Positions 44,544 through 54,002 of a DNA stretch of 64,000 nucleotides are shown here, piece by piece. Made by a program: the position numbers and the translations under genes. Source of the DNA: Lachnospiraceae bacterium. Lineage in GTDB: Bacteria > Bacillota > Clostridia > Lachnospirales > Lachnospiraceae. Each line of letters opens with the position of its first letter. Position 1 is the first letter of the stretch. The stretch is taken from assembly GCA_910574745.1 (NCBI GenBank), contig CAJTCE010000005.1, forward strand, positions 115,751 to 179,750, read 5' to 3'. Below the pieces are notes generated by a model. That model searched no databases. It saw only the letters and a program-made list of their open reading frames with translations, and was not told the origin of the DNA.

Positions 44544-45710
44544 TCAGTAATATGCTTTGTCCACTTGGATAACTCCGTAATAACGGTCATCTATATCATG
44601 AATGCGTTTTTGAAGGTAGCTTACAACTTCTTCGTCGCTCATCTTAAACTCAAAGGGAATGAGTACGTCAAAGATAATGTTGGTATGGGTGGGACCTGAA
44701 ACCACACGGAAATCATGGAGCTTTACGGAGGCGTCCAGTGTTGTCAGAATCGTTTCGATCTGACTGTGAAGATTATCTGTCAGAGGATCGTTTACCAAAA
44801 TAGGATCCATATGGATGACCGCTTCACAATGGCACTTTTTCGCCAGTTCTTTTTCAATGTTATCAATCATGTCGTGAATTTCCATAATACTTCCCGTAGA
44901 ATCGACTTCCGCATGGAGGGAAACCATAACCCTGCCGGGACCGTAATCGTGGACAATTAAATCGTGAATGCCAAGTACTCCTTCATAAGAATTGACAAGG
45001 GTCTCAATCTGTTCGATAAATTCCTTTTGGGGAGGTTGTCCTAAGAGCGGGGAAATGGTGTCCTTTGCAGCGCTGTACCCGGCATAAAGAATAAATAATC
45101 CTACGGCAATACCGCAGTAACCGTCAATATTTACACTGGTAAATCTACATACCAGTGTGGAGAGAAGAACCACAAAGGTAGCAAGAGAGTCGCTTAAGGA
45201 ATCCGTGGCCGTTGCTTTCATAGCCGCAGATTCCATTTTTTTGCCGACGGCAGTATTATAAAATGCCATATACATTTTTACACAGATAGAAATAATAAGA
45301 ATGCCGGTAACAAGGGGATCAAAGTGGATTGTCTCCGGATGTATGATTTTTTCGATAGAGGTTTTTACCAGTTCAAAGCCCATAAAGATAATGGCTATGG
45401 AAACAAGAAAACCGGATATGTATTCAATTCTGCCATGTCCGAAAGGGTGATGGATATCCGGCTTTTGTCCCGCCATCTGAAAGCCGATTAAGGTAATAAA
45501 GGAAGAACCTGCATCGGAGAGATTGTTCATGGCGTCAGCGGTAATGGCAATGGAATTGCTGATAAATCCCGCAAAGAATTTACCGGTAAAAAGACATAAA
45601 TTTAAAAAGATGCTTACAGCGCCGCATAAAATGCCATAGGCCTTGCGTACATGGGGAGAAGATGTATTTTCTTTGTCAGTGATCAATAGGCTGCTTAATA
45701 AAGTAATCAT
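44544..45710 (-). CDS. Cation diffusion facilitator transporter
   Basis: A 388-residue CDF-family divalent metal exporter: six membrane helices (about 25-230) and a cytoplasmic C-terminal metal-sensing domain (about 235-310), plus an extra C-terminal stretch of about 75 residues. The transport-site residues are N-x3-D (NNLSD, helix 2) and D-x3-D (DSLSD, helix 5). Asn/Asp in place of the His/Asp set of zinc exporters is the pattern described for manganese-type CDFs, so Mn(II) efflux is the best guess. GGGAG precedes the start at a loose spacing. Divergent from the next gene. Confidence 0.88.
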   Translation of the reverse strand: MITLLSSLLITDKENTSSPHVRKAYGILCGAVSIFLNLCLFTGKFFAGFISNSIAITADAMNNLSDAGSSFITLIGFQMAGQKPDIHHPFGHGRIEYISGFLVSIAIIFMGFELVKTSIEKIIHPETIHFDPLVTGILIISICVKMYMAFYNTAVGKKMESAAMKATATDSLSDSLATFVVLLSTLVCRFTSVNIDGYCGIAVGLFILYAGYSAAKDTISPLLGQPPQKEFIEQIETLVNSYEGVLGIHDLIVHDYGPGRVMVSLHAEVDSTGSIMEIHDMIDNIEKELAKKCHCEAVIHMDPILVNDPLTDNLHSQIETILTTLDASVKLHDFRVVSGPTHTNIIFDVLIPFEFKMSDEEVVSYLQKRIHDIDDRYYGVIQVDKAYY

Positions 45711-45885
45711 AATATAAATGAAACTCCCTTTGTATTTGTGTTACATTTTATATATTCCTGCTTTTCCTTGGCAGGTTTTTCTTATTTTAATTCAATTGCC
45801 GGGTTTTCGCAATATGCATTTTGCTTGAAGAAAATATGAATTATGAACTGCCATAGACCACAGGGCAATAAACGACGGGCAAAAC

Positions 45886-45914
45886 TTGTCAATATTTGGT
45901 AAATATGCTATGAT
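45886..45914 (+). promoter_or_regulatory. Promoter of the 964-residue membrane protein gene
   Basis: TTGTCA (45886-45891), 17 bp, TATGAT (45909-45914), 39 nt before the start codon. Confidence 0.7.
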
Positions 45915-45953
45915 TCCAAAGATATGAAAACATAAAATGTCGGGGGTAACACA

Positions 45954-48848
45954 ATGGGGCGTAAAAAGAAAACCGGCTTTGTTGTATGGAATGTATGGAC
46001 AATATTTTTGTGTATTATTCTATTTTTAGGCGTTGCCTGTGCAGGAGGAATTGTCTGGATAAAGGGGAGTCATCACAGCTTTCAGGATTTTATTGTGGGC
46101 GAGGTTGCTTATACCGGCACCAATAAATCGGGAGAGTGGATTTTATTCTGGGTTCTTTTGGTATCAGGCTGTATTTTGGCTATTATTATGGCCTGTGTGG
46201 AAAAGCAGCACGAATACAGGCAGAAAGGGGGCAAAAGAGAACGGGCGTTTATATCCTGTCTGTGCCTTCTGCCGATGCTTACCCATCTTGTGTTTTATGG
46301 CAGGACAACGGATATTATGGTGTTAATAACGGTTATCGCTGCCGCTGTTGTTTTCATATACGGAGAAAAAAGCATTTATATGGCGGCGTTGTTTCTATGC
46401 CTTTATTTTGCGGTTGAGAGCGCCGTGGTTTTGGCCGCACTTATTTTTCATTCCTATCTGCTGGGGGATTACGGGGTACTTTTAACTTCATTGTGTTTGT
46501 TTGTCATTTTAGCGTTTTTTTTGCAGAAATTTCCGGGAGATAAAAAGAAATTTTACGAAAGACTTCTTGCAATTTTGCAGATACCCGTTCCGGCTCTGAT
46601 TTTTATTTATTTAAAAAATCAATATGCTTATGAGGGATATACCTTTCAGGTGGATTTTCCACGCCGTTATGTTGTGATCATTTTAGCGTTGGCGGCGTTG
46701 TTATTGCTGCATCAATTTAGAAAGGCAGTCGGAATTTTTCAAAATAAACTGACGGAGGGAAGCAGAATCTGGTTTCCTACGGTTTTTTCAGTATTTGCCT
46801 TTGCATCCTACATGCCGCCTGCAATGCTGGTGCAGTCCGATTTACACCACCACGGGGAGCAGATTCTTCCGTGGCAGCAGATTGTGGAGCTGGGGCAGAA
46901 GGCCTATGAGGAATATTCGCCTGCTTCCGGCCTTTTTCCCATGCTGACAGGGGCGGTTAACAGTCTGATTTTCCACGGGAAGGCGGTGGAATACGGAATC
47001 AGTTATGTGCTGGTGGCCTTGGTATTTGAAGGAATTATAATGTATCTTTTGCATAAACGGCTGGGAGGACAATGGACTATTTTTGTGGCGGTAGTTTTTC
47101 ACATGCCTGTTTATTGCAGAACATGGATTTTGCTGCCGGTGCTTCTGATCTTATCGGAAAAACAGTTGATAAAGAAGCGGAACAGATGGCTTTTATGCTG
47201 GGTGTTTCTATGTTTTCTGTCGGGCCTGTATTATCCCCTATTCGGTGTGGCGCTGCTGCTTGGAACATTTCCCTTTGGAGCGATCCAGCTTATTGAATTG
47301 GTCAGAAACAGGGAATGGAAAGAAAGCAGGTGGCAGGAATGGCTTTTAGGCGGGGGTATGCTTTTGCTGATTGGTTTATCAACGCCGCTGCTTTACCGTA
47401 TGGCGATGCATGTGTTGTCCCTGGCAGGACAATCCATAGATGTGGATGGAATGACGGTTATAGGATATGAGCCGCCGGGATGGTTTATGCCTTATCTGGC
47501 AAATTGGAAGGGATACGGACAATTGTATGATATCCTGCGTATTATTTTAGGCGGTCTGTTTGTGGTTACGGCTGTTTATCTGCTGGTCAGATATTTAAAG
47601 GGGAAAAAAGAGCGAAAGAAACTTTTGAACGGCAGTTTTTTATTGCTTAGCAGCATTCCCGCCGTTTTATGTATTTGTTATACTTATACCATGGTCTGTA
47701 TGGATGAGGATTGGGTGGGGAATCTTTTATCCCGTTCCGGACATGTTATTTTATTTGTATGCGGTCTGGCGGGTCTCGTGGTTTTATTTGAAGCCGGAAA
47801 GGAACTGGTCGGGGAGAGGAATCAGGCGGTATTTATTGCAATGGCCTTTAGCGTGCCGTTTTTGTTTTTTTATAATTGTAATGATTACGGGTTTCCGTTT
47901 TTGGAAGGAGCGACGGATGGAGAGTCCTATGTGATAGGAGAGTATAGCGCCAAGCTGCAGCCGTATGAGGTAAGAAGCAACTATGTTATGGTGTCCGATG
48001 AGGTAAAAGGGCAGTATCCTCATGTGGATTTTAATAAAATAGGAAGCGGATTTATAGAACTGGAAACGTTGCAGCACTTGGATAAATATGCGTTTATTTA
48101 TGAATATTTGAGGCAATATGATGAAGATATAGAAATGCTTGGCTTTGAACAGTCCCAGTTTTACTACTTTTTATTAAATGAAAGGGCAGTTTATTCGGGA
48201 AGAACAGCCATTGCCAAAAGCAGGAAGGCGTCGGAGGCGGTTATGAACGCCGTGGATTTGGAGCATACAGTGGTCAGACAGGGGATATCGCCGCTAGAGC
48301 AGTATTATTTATACAGATTTCTGGTGCGGCAGGAATATGTATACAGCACAGAGCTTGGAATTTATATGCCAAAGACCCTGCATCGTCAAATCTATGGCTG
48401 TGACGGTTCCTTAACAGATTCTCCCTGGATGCAGCCGACGGACTGCGGATTGACGGCTGACGCTTTTGGAAAATCCCTTGATTCCATGACAACCTGCGAA
48501 AGGATGGAAGAAAATATAGAAAGCCGTATTCAGATACAGGTTCAGGACGAAAACACCGCCGTGATACAGATTGAAACGGATCAGCCTGTTGACGGGAAAA
48601 ATGCGGACTTTATATACATACGCTTAAGAAATTTACAGGGAGGGAAAATGACGGTTTCCTGGAATAACAAGAAGGGAGACGGAGGCGCCGTAAACTGTGA
48701 CTGTGGAGACGGCTGCCTGCTGATTCCCGTGGGTGTAAATCCTTCCTGGCTTCTTTCATCACATACCCGGATTGATATGCGGATTGAGGGATGCAGAAAG
48801 CCGGAGGAGATAACGGTGGAAGAAGTAGCCTATTATCACTTAAAATGA
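45954..48848 (+). CDS. Large polytopic membrane protein of unknown function
   Basis: A 964-residue protein not assigned to a family. After a basic start (MGRKKKTG) there are about 14-16 hydrophobic helices up to about residue 640, with longer extracytoplasmic loops around 290-340 and 475-520. The last 310 residues form a soluble, probably external domain with several acidic and Tyr-rich stretches (FYYFLLNERAVYSG) and a beta-rich end. The topology is reminiscent of envelope polysaccharide or lipid-linked glycosyltransferases of the GT-C type, but no catalytic motif could be identified. It has a good promoter, GGGGGT as ribosome site, stands alone, and is followed by gpmI. Confidence 0.8.
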   Translation: MGRKKKTGFVVWNVWTIFLCIILFLGVACAGGIVWIKGSHHSFQDFIVGEVAYTGTNKSGEWILFWVLLVSGCILAIIMACVEKQHEYRQKGGKRERAFISCLCLLPMLTHLVFYGRTTDIMVLITVIAAAVVFIYGEKSIYMAALFLCLYFAVESAVVLAALIFHSYLLGDYGVLLTSLCLFVILAFFLQKFPGDKKKFYERLLAILQIPVPALIFIYLKNQYAYEGYTFQVDFPRRYVVIILALAALLLLHQFRKAVGIFQNKLTEGSRIWFPTVFSVFAFASYMPPAMLVQSDLHHHGEQILPWQQIVELGQKAYEEYSPASGLFPMLTGAVNSLIFHGKAVEYGISYVLVALVFEGIIMYLLHKRLGGQWTIFVAVVFHMPVYCRTWILLPVLLILSEKQLIKKRNRWLLCWVFLCFLSGLYYPLFGVALLLGTFPFGAIQLIELVRNREWKESRWQEWLLGGGMLLLIGLSTPLLYRMAMHVLSLAGQSIDVDGMTVIGYEPPGWFMPYLANWKGYGQLYDILRIILGGLFVVTAVYLLVRYLKGKKERKKLLNGSFLLLSSIPAVLCICYTYTMVCMDEDWVGNLLSRSGHVILFVCGLAGLVVLFEAGKELVGERNQAVFIAMAFSVPFLFFYNCNDYGFPFLEGATDGESYVIGEYSAKLQPYEVRSNYVMVSDEVKGQYPHVDFNKIGSGFIELETLQHLDKYAFIYEYLRQYDEDIEMLGFEQSQFYYFLLNERAVYSGRTAIAKSRKASEAVMNAVDLEHTVVRQGISPLEQYYLYRFLVRQEYVYSTELGIYMPKTLHRQIYGCDGSLTDSPWMQPTDCGLTADAFGKSLDSMTTCERMEENIESRIQIQVQDENTAVIQIETDQPVDGKNADFIYIRLRNLQGGKMTVSWNNKKGDGGAVNCDCGDGCLLIPVGVNPSWLLSSHTRIDMRIEGCRKPEEITVEEVAYYHLK

Positions 48849-49025
48849 TTGCCTTTTTGACCCCTTGCGTAGTATAATGATTTGGGTTTACAAAATTATC
48901 CTGTAGAAATACAGATGAGGATATGAAGCCGGCGGCAGATTTTGGCAGAAATGCTGCTGACTCTTACGGCATCCCCCAAACGGATGCAGACAGAAATCAA
49001 TTTATAATAGTAAAGGAGAATGGAA

Positions 49026-50582
49026 ATGAGTAAAAAACCAACTGTACTAATGATTCTCGACGGATACGGTCTCAATGAAAAAACCGAAGGAAATGCGGTA
49101 GCCGAAGCGAAAACACCGGTTATGGACAAGCTGATGGCGGAATATCCTTTTGTAAGGGGCAATGCTTCCGGTATGGCGGTAGGGCTTCCTGAGGGACAGA
49201 TGGGCAATTCCGAGGTAGGACATCTGAATATGGGTGCAGGCCGTATTGTATATCAGGAATTGACAAGAATCACAAAGGAAATTCAGGACGGAACTTTCTT
49301 TACCAATCCTGAATTAATGGATGCAGTGGAAAACTGTAAGAAAAACGATTCCGCTTTTCATATGTTCGGGCTGGTGTCCGACGGCGGCGTTCACAGCCAT
49401 AATACCCATTTATATGGATTGCTGGAACTGGCAAAGAGAAACGGCTTGAAGAAAGTATATGTTCACTGCTTCTTAGACGGTCGTGATACACCTCCCGCAT
49501 CAGGAAAAGATTTTGTGGCGGATTTAGAGGCTGAAATGGCAAAAATCGGCGTAGGGGAAGTAGGTGTGGTAAGCGGACGCTACTATGCCATGGACAGGGA
49601 TAACAACTATGACCGCATACAGTTAGCATATGATGCTCTCACAAAGGGCGAAGGCTTACAGGCTGACAGCGCAACAGGAGCCATTCAGGAATCCTATGAC
49701 AGAGGAGAGACAGACGAGTTTGTAAAGCCTACGGTTGTTATGAAAAACGGCGCTCCCGTTGCAACCATCAAGGACGGAGACAGCGTAGTGTTCTTCAACT
49801 TCCGTCCCGACAGGGCAAGAGAGATTACCAGATGCTTCTGCTGTGAGGATGATTTCTTTAAGGATATTAATTTCAAGCGTGAGAAGAGACTGGATTTAAC
49901 TTATGTGTGCTTCTCCGATTATGACCCCACAATTCCCAATAAGGAAGTGGCGTTTAAGAAGATTTCCATTACCAATACCTTTGGGGAGTGGTTAGCAGCG
50001 CGGGATCTGAAACAGGCAAGAATCGCCGAGACAGAAAAATATGCTCACGTTACCTTCTTCTTTAACGGCGGCGTGGAAGAACCCAACAAGGGCGAGGACA
50101 GAATCCTGGTAAATTCCCCTAAGGATGTTGCAACCTATGATTTAAAACCGGAAATGAGCGCATATGAGGTATGCGATAAATTATGCGGCGCCATTACTTC
50201 AGGTAAATACGATGTGATCATTATCAACTTTGCCAACCCTGATATGGTAGGACACACAGGTGTGGAAGCAGCGGCAATCAAGGCAGTGGAAGCGGTTGAC
50301 GAATGCGTGGGCAAAGCAGTGGAAGCGTTAAAGAGCGTAGACGGGCAGATGTTCATTTGTGCAGATCATGGCAATGCGGAGCAGCTTGTGGATTATGAAA
50401 CAGGTGCACCTTTTACGGCGCACACCACAAATCAGGTTCCTTTTATTCTGGTAAATGCAGATCCTGCTTACGGATTAAAGGAGGGCGGATGTCTGGCTGA
50501 TATTGTACCTACTTTAATTGAGTTAATGGGTATGGAGCAGCCGGAGGAAATGACCGGAAGCTCTTTGTTGATAAAAAAGTAG
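49026..50582 (+). CDS. gpmI: 2,3-bisphosphoglycerate-independent phosphoglycerate mutase
   Basis: Manganese-dependent mutase interconverting 3- and 2-phosphoglycerate, supplying enolase. The 518 residues of the alkaline-phosphatase superfamily include LMILDGYGLNEKTEGNAV, the phosphorylated S62 in GQMGNSEVGHLNMG, DGRDTPP, NFRPDRAR and the C-terminal metal ligands in FICADHGNAEQ and TAHTTNQVPF. The ATG at 49026 is preferred over one two codons earlier because AAAGGAG then lies 7 nt away. A -10-like TATAAT is at 48873-48878. Together with eno, gap, pgk and tpiA it covers most of lower glycolysis. Confidence 0.97.
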   Translation: MSKKPTVLMILDGYGLNEKTEGNAVAEAKTPVMDKLMAEYPFVRGNASGMAVGLPEGQMGNSEVGHLNMGAGRIVYQELTRITKEIQDGTFFTNPELMDAVENCKKNDSAFHMFGLVSDGGVHSHNTHLYGLLELAKRNGLKKVYVHCFLDGRDTPPASGKDFVADLEAEMAKIGVGEVGVVSGRYYAMDRDNNYDRIQLAYDALTKGEGLQADSATGAIQESYDRGETDEFVKPTVVMKNGAPVATIKDGDSVVFFNFRPDRAREITRCFCCEDDFFKDINFKREKRLDLTYVCFSDYDPTIPNKEVAFKKISITNTFGEWLAARDLKQARIAETEKYAHVTFFFNGGVEEPNKGEDRILVNSPKDVATYDLKPEMSAYEVCDKLCGAITSGKYDVIIINFANPDMVGHTGVEAAAIKAVEAVDECVGKAVEALKSVDGQMFICADHGNAEQLVDYETGAPFTAHTTNQVPFILVNADPAYGLKEGGCLADIVPTLIELMGMEQPEEMTGSSLLIKK

Positions 50583-50588
50583 AATAGC

Positions 50589-50667
50589 AAAACCGTTATG
50601 GGAAATACTAGAAAAAAATTCTTGGGAGGCTTTTTCGTGAAGAAGTATTTTGCCATAACGGTTTTTT
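50589..50667 (+). terminator. Terminator-like hairpin enclosing the yitT start
   Basis: AAAACCGTTATGG (50589-50601) and CCATAACGGTTTT (50653-50665) pair perfectly over 13 bp and end in TTTTTT. The 51-nt loop holds the GGGAGG site and GTG start of yitT, and the 3' arm is inside its coding region. It probably ends part of the gpmI transcripts. Confidence 0.6.
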
Positions 50668-51476
50668 CCATTCTTTTTGCATGCAGCATCGCCTTTTTTC
50701 TGGAGCCCAATGACCTTGCCCCGGGAGGAATAACCGGAATTTCTATTTTGTTAAACGCTGTTACGGGAGTTGGGACGGGTACATGGGTATTTGCCTTAAA
50801 TATTCCCATTCTGATTGTGGGATGGTGGAAGTTTGGCGGGAAGTTTATGATTTCCACCGTGTATTCCATCGGTGTGGTATCGGTGGTCACCAATCTTTTG
50901 GAAGGAATGCCGACCCTTACAAAAGACCCTCTGGCAGCAGCTCTGGCAGGCGCTTTTTTAACGGCTGTTTCCATCGGCTCTATTATGAAGCTTCATGCCA
51001 CCACAGGAGGCATTGATATCATTGTAAAGCTTATGCGGCGCAAATACCCCCATCTTCGTACGGGAAGACTTTACCTTATGATAGACAGCCTGATTGTGCT
51101 GCTGGCAATACTGGTATTCGGAAAAATAGAATCAGGTATTTATGCGGGAATCACTGTTTTGGTAACTTCACATATTATGGATATGGTGCTTTATGGCAGG
51201 GATGAGGCAAGCTTGTTCTTCGTTGTGACGGATCATTCCAAAGAGGTGGCGGAAAGGCTTATGGAAGATTTAGAGGTGGGTGTTACTTATTTAAAAGGAG
51301 AAGGAGCCTTTAAAGAACGGGAAAAGGATATTATTCTCTGCGCCACAAAAAAAATCCAGGCGCCTAAGCTGGAGGCCATTGTGAGGGAAGTGGACAAAAA
51401 CGCATTTCTGATCGTGACCAGTGCAAATGAGATTTATGGGGAAGGGTATAAGTCCTATGATGCGGAAATTGTGTGA
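50637..51476 (+). CDS. yitT: YitT family membrane protein
   Basis: A 279-residue protein: five or six membrane helices forming the YitT/DUF161 region (CSIAFFLEPNDLAPGGITGI, TTGGIDIIVKLM) and a C-terminal DUF2179 domain of about 80 residues (FFVVTDHSKEVAERLMEDL ... LIVTSANEIYGEGY). The family is widespread in Firmicutes with unknown substrate. The GTG at 50637 is chosen because TTGGGAGG lies before it and membrane sequence starts at once; an in-frame ATG at 50598 would add 13 residues lying in the hairpin arm. Confidence 0.88.
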   Translation: MKKYFAITVFSILFACSIAFFLEPNDLAPGGITGISILLNAVTGVGTGTWVFALNIPILIVGWWKFGGKFMISTVYSIGVVSVVTNLLEGMPTLTKDPLAAALAGAFLTAVSIGSIMKLHATTGGIDIIVKLMRRKYPHLRTGRLYLMIDSLIVLLAILVFGKIESGIYAGITVLVTSHIMDMVLYGRDEASLFFVVTDHSKEVAERLMEDLEVGVTYLKGEGAFKEREKDIILCATKKIQAPKLEAIVREVDKNAFLIVTSANEIYGEGYKSYDAEIV

Positions 51477-51548
51477 TAAAAGTTAGGGAAGCACTGATTA
51501 ATGCAGGGATTTCCTGGTAATATAAGGGGCGATGTCAAGAAAAAATAC

Positions 51549-51577
51549 TTGACACCACTGTTTTTTTCGTGTATGAT
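51549..51577 (+). promoter_or_regulatory. Promoter of the ylxM-ffh operon
   Basis: TTGACA (51549-51554), 17 bp, TATGAT (51572-51577): near consensus, 31 nt before ylxM. Confidence 0.85.
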
Positions 51578-51608
51578 GCTATAGGTGTAAGCAGGATAGG
51601 TGTACAGT

Positions 51609-51953
51609 ATGGAAAAAATAGTAGTACAAAGTCTGTTGTTTGATTTCTATGGAGAACTGCTGACAAGCCATCAGCAAAGAGTGTATCAGGATGCGGTTTT
51701 TAACGATATGTCCTTAAGCGAGGTTGCCGACAATTACGGGATTTCCCGTCAGGGTGTCCATGATTTGCTGAAGCGTTGTGACAAGGCTATGGAGGAATAT
51801 GAAAATAAGCTCCATCTCATTGCGAAGTTTACTGCGATCAGGGAGAAGCTGAAATGCATCCAGGAAACGGCGGATATCATGGCGGAAGGCTGCTTACAGG
51901 AAAACAGAGAACGGATTCATCATCTGGCGGCAGAGATTTTGGAGGAGTTGTAA
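51609..51953 (+). CDS. ylxM: YlxM/p13 family SRP-associated HTH protein
   Basis: A 114-residue UPF0122 protein almost always encoded before ffh. YlxM proteins bind the signal recognition particle and in streptococci modulate SRP GTPase activity. The sigma-like HTH is visible as LLTSHQQRVYQDAVFNDMSL then SEVADNYGISRQGVHDLLKR, followed by a helical tail. ATG 51609 is used; an upstream GTG in frame has no better site. The stop is 3 nt before ffh. Confidence 0.93.
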   Translation: MEKIVVQSLLFDFYGELLTSHQQRVYQDAVFNDMSLSEVADNYGISRQGVHDLLKRCDKAMEEYENKLHLIAKFTAIREKLKCIQETADIMAEGCLQENRERIHHLAAEILEEL

Positions 51954-51956
51954 TAC

Positions 51957-53315
51957 ATGGCATTTGAGAGCTTAACGGAAAAACTGCAGAATGTATTTAA
52001 AAACTTAAGAAGCAAAGGCCGTCTGACGGAAGAAGAAGTAAAGACTGCCTGCAAGGAAGTTAAAATGGCGCTGTTAGAGGCGGACGTTAACTTTAAGGTG
52101 GTAAAGCAGTTTATCAAAACCGTGGAAGAGCGGGCGGTAGGCGTGGATGTATTAAACGGCTTAAATCCCGGTCAGATGGTTATTAAGATTGTAAATGAGG
52201 AACTGATAGCCTTAATGGGCTCAGAAGGAGCCGAAATACAGTTCCAGCCCGGAAAGTCCATTACCGTAATTATGATGTGCGGTTTACAGGGTGCAGGTAA
52301 GACTACTACAACTGCAAAGCTTGCAGGAAAGCTTAAGCTAAAGGGCAAGAAATCCCTGTTAGTTGCCTGCGATGTATACAGACCGGCCGCTATTAAGCAG
52401 TTGGAGGTAAACGGAGAAAAACAGGGCGTGGATGTTTTTTCCATGGGAGAGAACCACAAGCCCGTTGACATAGCTAAGGCGGCTTTGGAGCATGCGGGGA
52501 AAAACGGCCACAATGTGGTTATTTTAGATACGGCAGGCCGTCTTCATATTGATGAAGATATGATGGCGGAGCTTCAGGAAATCAAAGAAAAAGTTACGGT
52601 GCATCAGACCATTCTCGTTGTGGATGTTATGACAGGTCAGGATGCCGTAAACGTGGCTAAAGAGTTTGACGAGAAAGTCGGACTGGACGGGGTCATCCTT
52701 ACCAAAGTGGATGGCGATTCCAGAGGCGGTGCGGCTCTTTCCGTTAAAGCCGTAACGGGAAAGCCCATTCTCTATGCAGGTATGGGAGAAAAGCTTTCGG
52801 ATTTGGAGCAGTTCTATCCGGAACGTATGGCGAACCGTATTTTGGGCATGGGCGATGTGTTAAGCCTTATTGAGAAAGCACAGGAAAGCCTTGATATTGA
52901 TGAAGATAAAGAAAAGGAAATGGCTGCCCGGGTAAAGAAGGGCAAAATGGACTTTAACGATTATCTGGAAAGTATGAAGCAGATGCGCAACATGGGCGGT
53001 ATGGGTTCCATTCTTTCCATGATGGGCATGAACACTGCACAGCTGGAAGCGGCAATCGACGAAAAAGAGCTGGCAAGGACCGAAGCCATTGTGTTGTCCA
53101 TGACGCCGGCAGAGAGAAACAATCCCAAGCTGTTAAATCCCAGCAGGAAGCACCGCATTGCCAAAGGCGCGGGAGTGGATATTTCCATTGTAAACCGCTT
53201 TATCAAGCAGTTTGAACAGACCCAGAAAATGATGAAACAGATGCCGGGCATGATGGGCGGCAAAAAGGGAATGGGACTGTTCGGTAAAAAAGGTGGAATG
53301 AGATTTCCCTTTTAG
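51957..53315 (+). CDS. ffh: Signal recognition particle protein Ffh (SRP54)
   Basis: SRP GTPase that binds signal sequences and delivers ribosomes to FtsY. The 452 residues include an N domain, G1 GLQGAGKTTTTAKLA near 110, DTAGR, TKVDGDSRGG, and a Met-rich M domain from about 325 with many Met residues, ending MMKQMPGMMGGKKGMGLFG, which binds 4.5S RNA and signal peptides. Short gap to ylxM, 50 nt to rpsP. Confidence 0.98.
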   Translation: MAFESLTEKLQNVFKNLRSKGRLTEEEVKTACKEVKMALLEADVNFKVVKQFIKTVEERAVGVDVLNGLNPGQMVIKIVNEELIALMGSEGAEIQFQPGKSITVIMMCGLQGAGKTTTTAKLAGKLKLKGKKSLLVACDVYRPAAIKQLEVNGEKQGVDVFSMGENHKPVDIAKAALEHAGKNGHNVVILDTAGRLHIDEDMMAELQEIKEKVTVHQTILVVDVMTGQDAVNVAKEFDEKVGLDGVILTKVDGDSRGGAALSVKAVTGKPILYAGMGEKLSDLEQFYPERMANRILGMGDVLSLIEKAQESLDIDEDKEKEMAARVKKGKMDFNDYLESMKQMRNMGGMGSILSMMGMNTAQLEAAIDEKELARTEAIVLSMTPAERNNPKLLNPSRKHRIAKGAGVDISIVNRFIKQFEQTQKMMKQMPGMMGGKKGMGLFGKKGGMRFPF

Positions 53316-53365
53316 GGAATCTGTTCATGATAAACATTAGTTAAAATTTTCGGAGGTGAAAAAAG

Positions 53366-53611
53366 ATGGCAGTAAAAATCAGATTAAGAAGAATGGGTCA
53401 GAAGAAAAACGCAATCTATAGAATCGTAGTTGCAGATTCCAGATCTCCCAGAGATGGAAGATTTATTGAGGAAATCGGAACCTATGATCCTAACACAGAG
53501 CCTTATTCCTGCAAAGTTAACGAAGAGTTAGCAAAGAAATGGTTAGCAGCAGGTGCACAGCCTACAGAGGTTGTTGGCAGAATTTTCAAAAATGCCGGAA
53601 TTGAAAAATAA
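53366..53611 (+). CDS. rpsP: 30S ribosomal protein bS16
   Basis: An 81-residue ribosomal protein needed for 30S assembly. Starts [20 protein letters not shown] with the conserved [33 protein letters not shown] precedes the start. Codon bias is strong. Part of the usual ffh-rpsP-khpA order. Confidence 0.98.
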   Translation: MAVKIRLRRMGQKKNAIYRIVVADSRSPRDGRFIEEIGTYDPNTEPYSCKVNEELAKKWLAAGAQPTEVVGRIFKNAGIEK

Positions 53612-53670
53612 TAAATGCATTGCATTTATGCCGGATCAGAAAACCTGTCATAACACTTTGGAGGTGGATT

Positions 53671-53898
53671 ATGAAAGAATTAGTTGAAGTAATCGCAAAA
53701 GCTCTTGTTGATAATCCTGATGAAGTGGTTGTAACGGAAAAAGAAGAAGGAAAGCATGTTACAATTGAGCTTCATGTTGCTCCATCTGATATGGGAAAAG
53801 TGATCGGTAAACAGGGACGCATTGCAAAGGCGATTCGCTCTGTTGTGAAAGCGGCTTCGTTGGGAGAGAATAAGAAAGTAGATGTAGAAATCATCTAA
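53671..53898 (+). CDS. khpA: KH-domain RNA-binding protein KhpA
   Basis: A 75-residue single KH-domain protein (YlqC) that with KhpB binds many transcripts and affects cell division in Gram-positives. The GxxG loop is GKQG within VIGKQGRIAKAIRSVVKA. GGAGGTGGATT sets the ATG at 53671. rimM, trmD and rplS, which often follow, are absent; a terminator and an accessory region follow instead, so the conserved cluster is cut here. Confidence 0.95.
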   Translation: MKELVEVIAKALVDNPDEVVVTEKEEGKHVTIELHVAPSDMGKVIGKQGRIAKAIRSVVKAASLGENKKVDVEII

Positions 53899-53906
53899 GA
53901 GATTAG

Positions 53907-53939
53907 GCGGAGATATTCGAAAGGGTATCTTCGTTTTTT
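53907..53939 (+). terminator. Terminator after khpA
   Basis: CGGAGATA pairs with TATCTTCG (one mismatch) and is followed by TTTTTT. Confidence 0.7.
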
Positions 53940-53962
53940 ATGGGGCGGATAGACCCGTAATT

Positions 53963-54002
53963 AAAAAAAGTGGGATAAAATCCATTGGATCTTATCCCGC
54001 TT
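53963..54002 (-). terminator. Terminator of the XRE gene (minus strand)
   Basis: On the minus strand AAGCGGGATAAGATCC pairs with GGATTTTATCCCACTT and is followed by a run of T (seven A at 53963-53969 on the plus strand). The stop codon of the XRE gene lies inside the first arm. Confidence 0.8.
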
